Assembly: GCF_035117555.1 (NCBI RefSeq)
Contig: NZ_JAYKPK010000005.1
Location: forward strand, 62,001 to 126,000
Direction: 5' to 3'
Length of the DNA stretch: 64,000 nt
From: Yoonia sp035117555
Lineage (GTDB): Bacteria > Pseudomonadota > Alphaproteobacteria > Rhodobacterales > Rhodobacteraceae
In this document: piece by piece, positions 25,694 through 34,516 of the stretch
Numbering within the stretch: position 1 is the stretch's first letter
How the letters are laid out: every line of letters starts with the position of its first letter
The notes under the pieces: model-generated
Seen by the model: only the letters and a program-made list of their open reading frames with translations
The model's database searches: none
Told to the model about the DNA's origin: nothing
Made by a program: the position numbers and the translations under genes

Positions 25694-26527
25694 ATGACCT
25701 ATAAGATCATTGCGACCGTGCTGACGCAGATCGACCATGCCACTGATGCATTGGATGCCGCAATTGCGCTGGCGGGCCGCATGGATGCGCATCTGGATAT
25801 CTTCGTCGTGACGATCTGCCACAGCGAAACGAATACCTATTACATGGGAACCGATGCGCTGGGGATCGAACGCCAGACCCGCGACGCAATGGAAGAGCGG
25901 GACCAGCTGGAGCTATGGGTCAAATCCCGGATGCAAGGGGAAATCCTGCGCTGGGGGCTGCAGGCCGCGACGGTGCAAGGACCAGCCCTGACGGCGTATT
26001 TGGCGCGCAAATTGCGGTTCTGTGATCTGGTGATCCTGCCGCGCCCCTATCAGGACAACCTGGATGCCGAAACATTGGTCGAGGCCTGCCTTTTCGCCGC
26101 CGAACGCCCGGTGTTGATGATCCCGCAGGGCTGCAAAGCGCCAAGTGCCGGTGGTCATATTCTGATGGGCTGGAATGACGGGGCAGAGGCTTTGGCCGCA
26201 GCCCGTGCCGCCCTGCCTTTGCTGCAACAGGCAGATATCGCTGACATCTGCATTGTCGACCCGCCCAGCCATGCCGCCGACCGGTCCGATCCGGGTGGGG
26301 CGATGGCGCAATATCTGATGCGCCATGGGACAAGGTCAGAGGTTGCCGTGCTGGCCCGCACCGAACCGCAGGTGGGCGATATCCTGCTGCGCCGCGCGCG
26401 TGAGGTCGGAGCAGAGCTGATCGTCAGCGGTGCCTATGGGCATTCGCGGCTGCGCGAGGCAGTGTTCGGCGGGGCGACGCGGAGTTTACTGGAACGGGCC
26501 GATCGCCCGATCCTGATGTCGCGGTAG
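25694..26527 (+). CDS. universal stress protein with two UspA domains
   Basis: A 277-residue protein made of two tandem Usp domains. The second ends in the nucleotide-binding pattern SGAYGHSRLREAVFGGATRS (G-x2-G then G-x-S/T). The first is more degenerate. The ATG at 25694 follows GAGAAAGG. It is divergent from ccoNOQP and shares its FNR box, which suggests a role in low-oxygen physiology; the reaction or partner is unknown. Confidence 0.88.
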   Translation: MTYKIIATVLTQIDHATDALDAAIALAGRMDAHLDIFVVTICHSETNTYYMGTDALGIERQTRDAMEERDQLELWVKSRMQGEILRWGLQAATVQGPALTAYLARKLRFCDLVILPRPYQDNLDAETLVEACLFAAERPVLMIPQGCKAPSAGGHILMGWNDGAEALAAARAALPLLQQADIADICIVDPPSHAADRSDPGGAMAQYLMRHGTRSEVAVLARTEPQVGDILLRRAREVGAELIVSGAYGHSRLREAVFGGATRSLLERADRPILMSR

Positions 26528-26549
26528 GGCGTGATCGGGAGAGACTGCG

Positions 26550-26575
26550 GTAAGTCGGGGAGAACCCCGACCTAC
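26550..26575. repeat. short palindrome after the stress gene
   Basis: GTCGGGG, loop AGAA, CCCCGAC, extended past one mismatch by GTA and TAC. It has no T-tract. It may act as a terminator for the stress gene or be one more intergenic palindrome. The 113 bases between the two genes hold nothing else I can identify. Confidence 0.55.
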
Positions 26576-26640
26576 GCACTGTCGTCGGGACTGTTCGCCC
26601 CGCCGCTTGAGCCCAGCGCGCTTTCTTGCTAGCCAATTTT

Positions 26641-27060
26641 ATGGCCAATCGCATCGCATTCTTTTCTCTGCTTGTCCCGGATTATGACGACGCGCTGGCG
26701 TTCTTCCTGCGCATTGGCTTTACCTGTCGGGAGGATACCGATCTCGGCCACGGCAAGCGTTGGGTCCGGATCGCCCCTGCAGGCGGCGATACCGAGATCC
26801 TGCTCGCACGCGCTGTGGGGGAACGCCAGATAAACGCCATTGGTGATCAAGGCGGCGGGCGGGTCTGGCTGTTTCTGGAAACCACCAATTTCGAAACCGA
26901 TTATAGGCAGATGCTGGCCGCAGGTATCCAGTTCGAAGAACCACCGCGCGTTGAGGCTTACGGGCGGGTCGCCGTCTGGTCCGACCCTTGGGGCAATCGC
27001 TGGGACCTGATTGAATTCGCGCGCCCAGATCGCAGCGGCACCGACAGTCGCTTGCCTTAA
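26641..27060 (+). CDS. VOC (glyoxalase/bleomycin-resistance) family protein
   Basis: A 139-residue single VOC module. It opens RIAFFSLLVPDYDDALAFFL and ends WSDPWGNRWDLIEF, the usual beta-alpha-beta-beta-beta repeat pattern. Metal ligands cannot be assigned with confidence. The substrate is unknown. Its stop overlaps the fnrL stop on the other strand by four bases. Confidence 0.83.
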   Translation: MANRIAFFSLLVPDYDDALAFFLRIGFTCREDTDLGHGKRWVRIAPAGGDTEILLARAVGERQINAIGDQGGGRVWLFLETTNFETDYRQMLAAGIQFEEPPRVEAYGRVAVWSDPWGNRWDLIEFARPDRSGTDSRLP

Positions 27061-27779
27061 AACACATCCTCACCCGTTTCGACCTTCAGATCCTCAAGAT
27101 CAGGCACCTTGATCTCACGCCGTTCGTCAAAGCTGATGACACCGTCTTTCTTCAACGCCGACATCTGGCGGCTGACGGTTTCAATGGTCAGGCCAAGGTA
27201 ATTTGCCATCGTCTCGCGGGTGATCGGCAGGGTGAATGACACCTGAGGAACGGCGCCGGGTTTGAGTTTCACCATCCGCGTCGCGATCATGTAAAGCAGA
27301 GATGCGATCTTTTCCCGTGCGGTTTTGCGGCCCAGCACCAGCATCCATTCGCGGGCGGCATCGAGCTCGTCCAATGTCATTTCCAGCAGGCGCTGGCCGA
27401 CATGCGGGGTCTCGTTGATCAGTTTCTCAAATGGTTTACGTCGGAAACAGCACAGCATCACATCCGTTTCTGCGGTGACATTACACTCAATCGTGTCGCG
27501 GTTGGGCCGGCCCAGGAAATCGGCAGGCAGCAACAGCCCCACCATTTGCACCCGTCCATCCGGCATCGTGCGGGTCAGGCTGGCCACACCTGAAACAAGC
27601 GACCCGACAAATTCCAACGGGTCGCCGGCAAAGAAAATCGTCTGACCTGCGGCATATGACCGATAATATTTGATCTGCTCCAGCATCCCCATTTCGTCAG
27701 GTTCGCATTTTGAGCAGACAGCGTTATAGCGAATCGGGCAATCGGTGCAGGATTTAATGTTCGGGACTGCAAGAGTCAT
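27057..27779 (-). CDS. fnrL: FnrL, oxygen-sensing Crp/Fnr regulator
   Basis: A 240-residue Fnr. The N-terminal cysteine cluster CTDCPIRYNAVCSKC (Cys11, 14, 22, 25) and internal cysteines at 99 and 110-111 can hold a 4Fe-4S cluster. The recognition helix IETVSRQMSALKKDGV has the E-SR signature (Glu200, Ser203, Arg204) that reads TTGAT half-sites. It should activate the two cco operons here under low oxygen. A 12-bp inverted repeat lies 28-72 bases upstream. Confidence 0.93.
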   Translation of the reverse strand: MTLAVPNIKSCTDCPIRYNAVCSKCEPDEMGMLEQIKYYRSYAAGQTIFFAGDPLEFVGSLVSGVASLTRTMPDGRVQMVGLLLPADFLGRPNRDTIECNVTAETDVMLCCFRRKPFEKLINETPHVGQRLLEMTLDELDAAREWMLVLGRKTAREKIASLLYMIATRMVKLKPGAVPQVSFTLPITRETMANYLGLTIETVSRQMSALKKDGVISFDERREIKVPDLEDLKVETGEDVF

Positions 27780-27806
27780 AGTCCAATGTCCCTAAATGAT
27801 CTGAAT

Positions 27807-27851
27807 AAATTGATCATGCCGTAAAAGCAGCACCTGTTCCATGATCAATTT
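27807..27851. promoter_or_regulatory. 12-bp inverted repeat upstream of fnrL
   Basis: Arms AAATTGATCATG (27807-27818) and CATGATCAATTT (27840-27851) are perfect reverse complements, 21 bases apart. Each contains TTGAT, but the geometry is not a normal FNR box. It could be a pair of operator sites or a leader hairpin controlling fnrL. Confidence 0.6.
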
Positions 27852-27879
27852 GAAATCATTCCCGGTGCCCTTTGCAGGG

Positions 27880-28755
27880 TCACGCGTCATTCCAGCGACG
27901 CAGCATCCAATACCACTGATCGGGAGTCGCGCGAATTCGTGCTGACAGGCTGTCGTTAAAGGTCTGTGTCATGGTCTGTGCATCAGAATGCGGGATCGGG
28001 TCCTCGAACACCACATCGAAACTATCGCCATCCGCGCGGCGTATCCCATAGGCGGGCAGCATCAGCAGATCGTATTTCAACGCGAGTTCCGCCGCTGCCA
28101 GTGACGTTAAGGCAGAATGCCCCAGAAACGGCAGCCGCACGCCATCGGCATATTTCTCATCAAGCAGAATGGCCATGAACCCGCCGCTGCGCAGGTGCCG
28201 GACCAGAGATTTGGTTCCGGCACGCCCGGTTTCAAGGATCGGCTTGCCGCCCGCCTCGATCCCCGCCAACAACCGACGCTGGTAATGCGGGTTAGGCTGG
28301 CGGCGATAGATGGCACCGGTTTCCATATCGCGCGCTTTCAGCGCGGCACGCACCGCTTCCCATTGGCCGAAATGGCCCGAGACGATGACGGCACCCTGCC
28401 CTGCCGCACGGGCCGCGGCCAGCGCCGCAAGTCCCGGCCCAGAGGCATGGAACTTGTCCTGCCGGGTCTGGAATTCGGCGCAATGGTAAATCTCGAACAA
28501 CGTCCGCCCCATTGCGCGCCCCATCGCCTGCCCCAATCGCGCCCGTTCATGGCGAGGCATTTGCGGAAAGACGCGCAGCACCTCGCGGTCAAAACGCCAT
28601 TGTGCAGGAGGAAACCAGCGCATGACGAAACCGACCGCGGACCCCAAGGCACGCGACCTCTTTTCGAACCGCCGCGCGCGCGACACGGTCAGAACGGACA
28701 GCAGCGGAAGATAGCGGAAATGGTTCCAGACGGATTTGAAAGAGCGTGGCAACAT
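27880..28755 (-). CDS. LpxL/HtrB-type lipid A or lysophospholipid acyltransferase
   Basis: A 291-residue acyltransferase of the LpxL/LpxM family. The catalytic H-x4-E motif is VSGHFGQWEAVRA (His128, Glu133), followed by GAIYRRQPNPHYQRRL and later GGFMAILLDEKYADGV. A basic N-terminus and a hydrophobic stretch suggest an inner-membrane association. Members transfer acyl chains to lipid A precursors; the specific acceptor is uncertain. The ATG at 28755 is preferred over a TTG 14 codons upstream. Confidence 0.85.
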   Translation of the reverse strand: MLPRSFKSVWNHFRYLPLLSVLTVSRARRFEKRSRALGSAVGFVMRWFPPAQWRFDREVLRVFPQMPRHERARLGQAMGRAMGRTLFEIYHCAEFQTRQDKFHASGPGLAALAAARAAGQGAVIVSGHFGQWEAVRAALKARDMETGAIYRRQPNPHYQRRLLAGIEAGGKPILETGRAGTKSLVRHLRSGGFMAILLDEKYADGVRLPFLGHSALTSLAAAELALKYDLLMLPAYGIRRADGDSFDVVFEDPIPHSDAQTMTQTFNDSLSARIRATPDQWYWMLRRWNDA

Positions 28756-28825
28756 GGCAGATCTACTGACCAGTCGGAGCGGCTTTGCCAAGCCCAAAAG
28801 GGCATCTGTCGCGGCAAATGGCTGA

Positions 28826-29258
28826 TCCGCCGCGGATCTGTTCGCCGCGGGATATCATCAGGGCGGGCTGTTGCAGATGTCGCAGGCACTCAAACCGACG
28901 GCGGTGCGGTTGTCCAGGATCGCATCCGACCTGCGTCTGCTGTCCAGCGGCCCCGCGCGCGGGACTGGACGAACTGAGCCTGCCGCCGGTGGCGGCCGGG
29001 TCGTCAATCATGCCGGGCAAGGTCAATCCGGTCATCTCCGAATTGGTCAATCAGGTCTGCTATGCGGTCATCGGCAATGACCTGACCGCGACGATGGCCG
29101 ACAAGGCGGGGGAATTGCAGATGAACGCGATGGAGCCGGTGATGCTGGCCCGTCTGCTGGAGTCGCGACCCATCTTGGGAAACGCTGTCCGCAACCACGG
29201 GAGAGGGGCTGCGCCTGACCGCCTGACACATTTACACGAGAGGGAGGAGATACCATGA
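28826..29258 (+). pseudogene. remnant of aspartate ammonia-lyase (fumarase/aspartase family)
   Basis: Two adjacent frames together read as the middle of an aspartase. The first gives AVRLSRIASDLRLLSSGP, the second AGLDELSLPPVAAGSSIMPG and KVNPVISELVNQVCYAVIGN. GSSIMPGKVNP is the family signature loop. The break is at a CCCC run (28951-28954): removing one C restores GPRAGLDE. The N-terminal two thirds and most of the C-terminus are missing, and the frame degenerates after about 29195. The parent cannot be narrowed beyond aspartase or class II fumarase, with aspartase favoured. Confidence 0.8.
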
Positions 29259-29509
29259 CAACGACAACCCAAGGCCTTTTCGCGCGGTGGAGCGGCCTGC
29301 ATTGGAGAATGCGACGTGCGAGATGATCGCGTCAGGACAGGGCCGGATGTCGGGCGCATAGCAGTCATTACCTGAGCGAAAAGGCGTTGTTCGGCGGACC
29401 GGCACCGACACAAAACTTTAATATGACAGATGCAACGCGCGATTGTATCCTGTCTTGAAATTGCGCAGGACCCGCGCAGGGTGGGCCTCTGACATCAAGG
29501 AATAATGCG
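29259..29509. other. intergenic region after the aspartase remnant
   Basis: A strong ribosome-site-like GGGAGGAG precedes an ATG at 29255, but the frame stops after about 24 codons. It may be the start of a lost gene downstream of the aspartase. The rest should hold the sqdB promoter; I see no clear hexamers. Confidence 0.4.
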
Positions 29510-30727
29510 ATGAAAATAGCGGTTCTTGGCGGTGATGGATTTTGCGGCTGGCCCACCACGCTGCACCTCTCGAATGCCGGCCATGAGGTGCATATCATCG
29601 ACAATCTGTCGCGCCGCTGGATCGATACCGAGCTGGGGGTTCAGTCGCTCACACCGATGGACAGTATTCAGGAACGTTGCCGGATCTGGAAACAGGAAAC
29701 CGGGCGAACCTTGCATTTCCATCTGCTTGATATCGCCAGGGAATATCAGCGCCTGCGCCAATGGCTGGAGGCTGAGCGCCCCGATGCCATCATTCATTTT
29801 GCCGAACAGCGCGCAGCACCCTATTCGATGAAATCAGACCGCCATAAGGTCTATACTGTCAACAATAACGTCAACGCGACGCATAATCTGCTGACCGCGA
29901 TGGTGGAAACCGGCATCGACGCGCATCTGGTGCATCTGGGGACGATGGGCGTTTACGGCTATTCCAGCGTCGGTGCGCCGATCCCCGAAGGCTATCTCGA
30001 TGTCGAGATCGACACGCCTGCCGGCAAAAAAGCGCAGGAAATCCTTTATCCGACGCGTCCCGGATCGGTCTATCACATGACCAAATCGCTGGATCAGGTG
30101 ATGTTCCAGTTTTACGCCCAGAATGACGGGCTGCGGATCACCGACCTGCATCAGGGTATCGTCTGGGGCACCCATACCAACCAGACTCAGCGCCATGCGC
30201 AATTGATCAACCGTTTCGATTATGACGGCGATTTCGGCACGGTGCTGAACCGGTTTTTAATTCAGGCTGCTATCGGCTATCCATTGACGGTGCATGGCAC
30301 TGGCGGGCAGACGCGCGCCTTTATCCATATCCGCGATTCTGTGCGCTGTGTTGAACTCGCCCTGTCGGATGCGCCCAAGGCGGGTGACCGGGTCAAGATA
30401 TTCAACCAGATGACCGAAACCCACCGTATCCGCGATCTGGCCGAGATGGTCGCACGCCTGACCGGCGCGCAGATCGCCTGGCTACCCAATCCGCGCAAAG
30501 AAGCGGCCGAGAATGATCTGATCGTGAAGAATGATCAATTCCTCGCGCTGGGGCTGAACCCGACGACCTTGGCCGATGGTCTGATGGACGAAGTGGTCGA
30601 GATCGCCCGGAAATTTGCCCATCGCATCGACCGCGCCCGTGTCCCCGCTGTCAGCGCCTGGACCAAGGAATTGGCGACGCGGGTCGAAATCGATCCCGAA
30701 CACAAGCGGCTGAAATCCGTTTCATGA
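29510..30727 (+). CDS. sqdB: SqdB, UDP-sulfoquinovose synthase
   Basis: A 405-residue extended SDR. The N-terminal NAD-binding segment is AVLGGDGFCGWPTTLHLS, a distinctive SqdB/SQD1 version with Cys-Gly-Trp. SVYHMTKSLDQ holds the YxxxK catalytic pair and HFAEQRAAPYSM is also diagnostic. It adds sulfite to UDP-glucose to make UDP-sulfoquinovose. It heads sqdB-sqdD-sqdC with four-base overlaps. The acyltransferase gene sqdA is not in the window. Confidence 0.95.
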   Translation: MKIAVLGGDGFCGWPTTLHLSNAGHEVHIIDNLSRRWIDTELGVQSLTPMDSIQERCRIWKQETGRTLHFHLLDIAREYQRLRQWLEAERPDAIIHFAEQRAAPYSMKSDRHKVYTVNNNVNATHNLLTAMVETGIDAHLVHLGTMGVYGYSSVGAPIPEGYLDVEIDTPAGKKAQEILYPTRPGSVYHMTKSLDQVMFQFYAQNDGLRITDLHQGIVWGTHTNQTQRHAQLINRFDYDGDFGTVLNRFLIQAAIGYPLTVHGTGGQTRAFIHIRDSVRCVELALSDAPKAGDRVKIFNQMTETHRIRDLAEMVARLTGAQIAWLPNPRKEAAENDLIVKNDQFLALGLNPTTLADGLMDEVVEIARKFAHRIDRARVPAVSAWTKELATRVEIDPEHKRLKSVS

Positions 30728-31524
30728 GCACGCATGCCTATGTCACCTTAGTCACCAATGCTGATTTCGCCTTGGGGGCCAAGGCCCTGCTGCGCTCGCT
30801 CAACCTGTCGGGGACGCGGGCGGACAAGGTCGTGATGCATACCGGCGGCGTGACGCAGGACGTGCTTGCGCCGCTGGCGGCGCTTGGCGCGATCATGCAC
30901 AAGGTTGACCTGCTGCCGACGTCGGACGCTTTCAATTTGCGCCATGCGACGCAGAACCTTCACTGCGCTGCACCCTTCAAAAAAGGCACAAAACCTGATT
31001 TTCACACGCCGCTGGATAATTTCGCCAAGCTGCGGCTCTGGCAATTGCCCTATGACAGGGTCATCTTTCTGGATGCAGATACATTGGTGCTAAAGAATAT
31101 CGACAGGCTGTTCGATTTTCCGGAATTCTGCGCCGCCCCGAATGTCTATGAGAGCCTCGTCGATTTCCAACGGATGAATTCCGGTGTCTTCACGGCGCGG
31201 CCTGATCCGGCGACTTTTGATGCGATGCTGATCAGGCTTGATCAGCCGGATGCGTTCTGGCGGCGCACCGACCAGACATTCTTGCAGCACTACTTTCCAG
31301 ATTGGCTCGGGCTGCCGGTCTTTATGAATATGCTGCAATATGTCTGGTTCAACCTGCCCGAGCTGTGGCACTGGCGTGATATCCATGTCCTGCATTTTCA
31401 ATATGAAAAGCCATGGCAGGATCATGCCAAAGCTGATCAACTGCGCGTTCTGATCGACCTGTGGCGCGCCCATGCCGGCGACGGGCCGGTGCCGGACCCT
31501 GCCAGCCTGCCCAACCCAAGATGA
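30724..31524 (+). CDS. sqdD: SqdD, glycosyltransferase of sulfolipid synthesis
   Basis: A 266-residue GT8 (glycogenin-like) family protein. The DxD metal site is FLDADTLVL; KLRLWQLPYDRVIFLD precedes it and MNSGVFTARPDP follows. In Rhodobacter sphaeroides the gene of this position and type, sqdD, is needed for sulfoquinovosyl diacylglycerol. The transfer of sulfoquinovose to a lipid acceptor is the likely role. It overlaps sqdB and sqdC by four bases each. Confidence 0.88.
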   Translation: MSTHAYVTLVTNADFALGAKALLRSLNLSGTRADKVVMHTGGVTQDVLAPLAALGAIMHKVDLLPTSDAFNLRHATQNLHCAAPFKKGTKPDFHTPLDNFAKLRLWQLPYDRVIFLDADTLVLKNIDRLFDFPEFCAAPNVYESLVDFQRMNSGVFTARPDPATFDAMLIRLDQPDAFWRRTDQTFLQHYFPDWLGLPVFMNMLQYVWFNLPELWHWRDIHVLHFQYEKPWQDHAKADQLRVLIDLWRAHAGDGPVPDPASLPNPR

Positions 31525-32339
31525 GGATCGCCATCACCGGCGGCACCGGCCTTGTCGGTCGCTTTATCGTGGCTGACGCTTTGGCCGCCGGTGATGGTGT
31601 CCTCGCTTTGTCCCGCCCCGACTACAGGCTAGGCGACCGCCCGGATCTGAGCGGTTGCGACGCGCTGGTGCATTGCGCCTTCCATCACGCGCCGGGGCGT
31701 TATCGCGGTGGCGAAGCGGATGATCCCGCAGGTTTTATCAGCGCCAACCTCGACGGCACGGTCGCCTTGTTTGAAGCGGCCAAGGCCGCAGGTGTGGCGC
31801 GTGCGATCTTCCTCAGCACGCGCGCGGTCTATGATGGCTATCCACCCGGCACCTGTTTGACCGAGGATCTGCCACCATTGCCCACCACCCTTTACGGACA
31901 GGTCAAATGGGACGCGGAACAGGCCTTGCAGGCATTGAACGGGCCCGGGTTCAGCACCGCCGCAATCCGCGCCACTGGCATCTATGGGCCCGGTCCCGGC
32001 CATAAGTGGACCGGCCTTTTCGCCGACTTTCTGGCCGGGCGGCCAATCTCATCTCGCCGCAGCACAGAACTGCATGGTGCCGACCTCGCCACAGCGGTGC
32101 GCCTTTTGCTGGGTTGCACGGCGCAGGGCACCTTCAACGCCTCGGACATCCTGCTCGACCGGCATGACCTGCTGATGCGGGTGAAATCGCTCACCGCGTC
32201 CCCTCACATACCGCCGCCCTCCAGCGATACGCCCATCAGCGTAATGTGCTGTGACAACCTGCAGGCGCTCGGGTGGCAACCTGCGGGCTGGGCGGGGCTG
32301 GAGCGGACATTGCCGCAGCTTGTCAAAGACGCTGGGTGA
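31521..32339 (+). CDS. sqdC: SqdC, NAD-dependent epimerase/dehydratase-like protein
   Basis: A 272-residue short-chain dehydrogenase/epimerase. The nucleotide-binding motif ITGGTGLVGRFIVADAL starts the protein. The segment FLSTRAVYDGYPPG, with PTTLYGQVKWDAE, supplies the serine and YxxxK residues. In R. sphaeroides sqdC completes the sqdBDC operon; its exact step in sulfolipid formation is less certain than that of SqdB. The ATG overlaps the sqdD stop (ATGA). Confidence 0.83.
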   Translation: MRIAITGGTGLVGRFIVADALAAGDGVLALSRPDYRLGDRPDLSGCDALVHCAFHHAPGRYRGGEADDPAGFISANLDGTVALFEAAKAAGVARAIFLSTRAVYDGYPPGTCLTEDLPPLPTTLYGQVKWDAEQALQALNGPGFSTAAIRATGIYGPGPGHKWTGLFADFLAGRPISSRRSTELHGADLATAVRLLLGCTAQGTFNASDILLDRHDLLMRVKSLTASPHIPPPSSDTPISVMCCDNLQALGWQPAGWAGLERTLPQLVKDAG

Positions 32340-32375
32340 CCAAACACCTATTGGAACGCTCCCAGTCAGGGCGCA

Positions 32376-33467
32376 TCAGTGAGTGGTCATGCGTTGGGTT
32401 GCATCATCGGGAAACAGATGTGCCTGGGCCGGATCAAAGCGTAATCCGATCTCGGTGCCTGGCGCGAGAATGCGATCTTCGCCCAAAGCCGCGATGACCT
32501 TCTCGCCGTCCTTTAATATGACTTCAACCACGGTTTCAGATCCCAGCCGCTCGATCAGCGCGACCTTGCCGTACAACATGCCCTCGGATGGCGGGACAGG
32601 ACGCAGATATTGCGGACGAATACCCAGAACGCCCTTACCTCCCACAGTCAGCGACCGACCTTTATGCGCCACCGTGATGGGCTGCATCGCAGTATTCTCG
32701 ACAGTAGCAAGTTCCTGGCCCATGTCCGTCACTTTCACATCAATGAAGTTCATCGATGGTGCCCCCAAAAATCCCGCAACAAACAAGTTCTCGGGAGCGT
32801 GGTAAAGCTCCATCGGTGTGCCAACTTGCATCACGAGACCGTCTTTCAAGACCACAATCTTGTCGGCCAGCGTCATCGCTTCGACCTGATCGTGGGTCAC
32901 ATAGATCATGGATGCGCCAAGAGATTGGTGAAGTTTGCCGATCTCCATCCGCATATCCATCCGCAAGGCCGCATCGAGATTGGACAGGGGTTCGTCGAAC
33001 AGAAACACCTTCGGATCACGCACAATGGCCCGCCCGATCGCGACACGCTGGCGTTGCCCGCCGGAAAGCTGGCTGGGTTTGCGATCCATCAGATGCTCCA
33101 TCTGCAAGATGCGCGCCGCCTCGGCGACCTTTGCCGCCGCCTCGGCCTTTGGTGTTTTTTTGATCGTCAGGCCAAAAGCAACATTTTCGCGCACGGTCAT
33201 ATGCGGAAAGATCGCATAGGTCTGGAACACCATTGCGATCCCGCGATCCTTTGGCTGGCGGTCATTCATCCGCACGCCGTCGATCTCAAGCTCACCGCTG
33301 GTGATATCCTCCAGCCCCGCGATCATACGTAGCAAGGTGGATTTCCCGCAGCCGGACGGGCCGACGAAAACAACGAATTCGCCATCTTCAATCTCGATAT
33401 CGACGCCCTTGATCACCTCGACCGCGCCGAATGCCTTGCGCACATTCCGCAAACTGACTTGTGCCAT
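32376..33467 (-). CDS. sugar ABC transporter ATP-binding protein (MalK/UgpC type)
   Basis: A 363-residue MalK-like ATPase. Walker A GPSGCGKSTLLRMIAGLE, signature SQLSGGQRQRVAIGRAIV and Walker B VFLFDEPLSNLDA are intact, with HDQVEAMTLADKIVVL as the switch region. A C-terminal TOBE/regulatory domain (about residues 235-363) follows. It powers the importer encoded upstream. It is the last gene of the leftward lacI-SBP-permease-permease-hydrolase-ATPase run, six bases after the hydrolase. Confidence 0.93.
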   Translation of the reverse strand: MAQVSLRNVRKAFGAVEVIKGVDIEIEDGEFVVFVGPSGCGKSTLLRMIAGLEDITSGELEIDGVRMNDRQPKDRGIAMVFQTYAIFPHMTVRENVAFGLTIKKTPKAEAAAKVAEAARILQMEHLMDRKPSQLSGGQRQRVAIGRAIVRDPKVFLFDEPLSNLDAALRMDMRMEIGKLHQSLGASMIYVTHDQVEAMTLADKIVVLKDGLVMQVGTPMELYHAPENLFVAGFLGAPSMNFIDVKVTDMGQELATVENTAMQPITVAHKGRSLTVGGKGVLGIRPQYLRPVPPSEGMLYGKVALIERLGSETVVEVILKDGEKVIAALGEDRILAPGTEIGLRFDPAQAHLFPDDATQRMTTH

Positions 33468-33473
33468 GCTAAT

Positions 33474-34493
33474 CTACTCCGCTGCTTGTGACAGGCGCTG
33501 GACAGACAGCGTGCCATCCGGGGCGATGACAACCGGTTCAGGGTCCATCACATAGCCCTTGAAACTGTCCTTGCCGCTATCGGCAAACCCCATGATGACC
33601 AACCCTTCACCACCATGATGCGCCGTGTCACAGATCCTTGCGGCATAGCGACGGCACGGCAGGTCACCGTCCAGAAAGCCGGGCGCGACCCGCCATGGCC
33701 CGCGCGGGCTATCCCCCATCAGGTAATGCGAGCCTGTCACCGGTCCGCCTGGCGTAGCGGCTGCCCGCGCCTGCGAAAAATGTTCCGCCGATGTGCAGAA
33801 GAGGCAATACCATTGGCCGTTGACCGCGAACACCTGCGGCACCTCAAGCTGCCCATAATCGCCGGTAAAAACAGGTGGCTGCAACGTCCATGTGTAAAGG
33901 TCAGGCGACGTCGCAAAGCCGATGGCACCGCCCGCATTCGGCTCGGTGATACCCGGCGCACGGGCCGTGAAATACATCAGCCAGCCATCGCCTTCTGGGT
34001 CGCGCATCACCCAAGGGTCGCGCATGGCGCGGTCGTGCCAATGGCCGATGGCATGATCTTTCTCATAAAGATCAGCGTGCTTTCCGGTCAGATCCAGACA
34101 GAACCCCGGATCGCCGGTCGCCGTTGCGACGCGTTTCCATGAATGCAGATCAGTCGATGTGGCATGGCCGATCCGCTGATACATCCCTTTCTCGGCCGAT
34201 CCGCCGCCAGTATAGAAAAGATGCCATAGCCCGTCATCCCCACGCAATGTCGACCCGGTCCATGTCGTGGTATCGTCAAACGCCGGTCCGGTCTCACTCG
34301 GGGCAAAACAGGTTCCCAGATGCTCCCAGTTCACCAGATCATCACTGACGGCATGGCCCTGCGCGACATTGAAATGGCGCAGATCTGGGTCGCCCAAGGA
34401 TTTGGGCGCTTTGAGATAATAGCCATGCCAGCGGGTACCGTCATGCAGATACCAGCTGTCCCAGATCCAGTGCGTGTCAAGTGCGAGTGTCAT
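33474..34493 (-). CDS. GH32/GH68-like five-bladed beta-propeller glycosidase
   Basis: A 339-residue glycosidase of the GH32/GH68/GH43 fold. HWIWDSWYL near the N-terminus places an aspartate in the position of the GH68/GH32 nucleophile. RDPWVMRDP matches the conserved RDP stabiliser motif, and GQLEVPQVFAVNG supplies the acid/base glutamate. No signal peptide is present, so it acts in the cytoplasm on imported sugar. The segment YLKAPKSLGDPDLRHFN and the size suggest an Aec43-like group rather than a secreted invertase. A beta-fructoside substrate is an inference. The ATG at 34493 has AGGAAAAC upstream. Confidence 0.75.
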   Translation of the reverse strand: MTLALDTHWIWDSWYLHDGTRWHGYYLKAPKSLGDPDLRHFNVAQGHAVSDDLVNWEHLGTCFAPSETGPAFDDTTTWTGSTLRGDDGLWHLFYTGGGSAEKGMYQRIGHATSTDLHSWKRVATATGDPGFCLDLTGKHADLYEKDHAIGHWHDRAMRDPWVMRDPEGDGWLMYFTARAPGITEPNAGGAIGFATSPDLYTWTLQPPVFTGDYGQLEVPQVFAVNGQWYCLFCTSAEHFSQARAAATPGGPVTGSHYLMGDSPRGPWRVAPGFLDGDLPCRRYAARICDTAHHGGEGLVIMGFADSGKDSFKGYVMDPEPVVIAPDGTLSVQRLSQAAE

Positions 34494-34516
34494 CGTGTTT
34501 TCCTGTTGGCTAGTGA

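Noticed and set aside
26563..26575. Repeat at 26550 as another copy of the CCTCCGGCGG family
   Set aside because: It shares neither the head nor the tail of copies A-E. It is a separate short palindrome.
29255..29330. Small gene starting at 29255 after a strong ribosome site
   Set aside because: The frame stops after about 24 codons and resembles no known small protein. More likely the truncated start of a lost gene.
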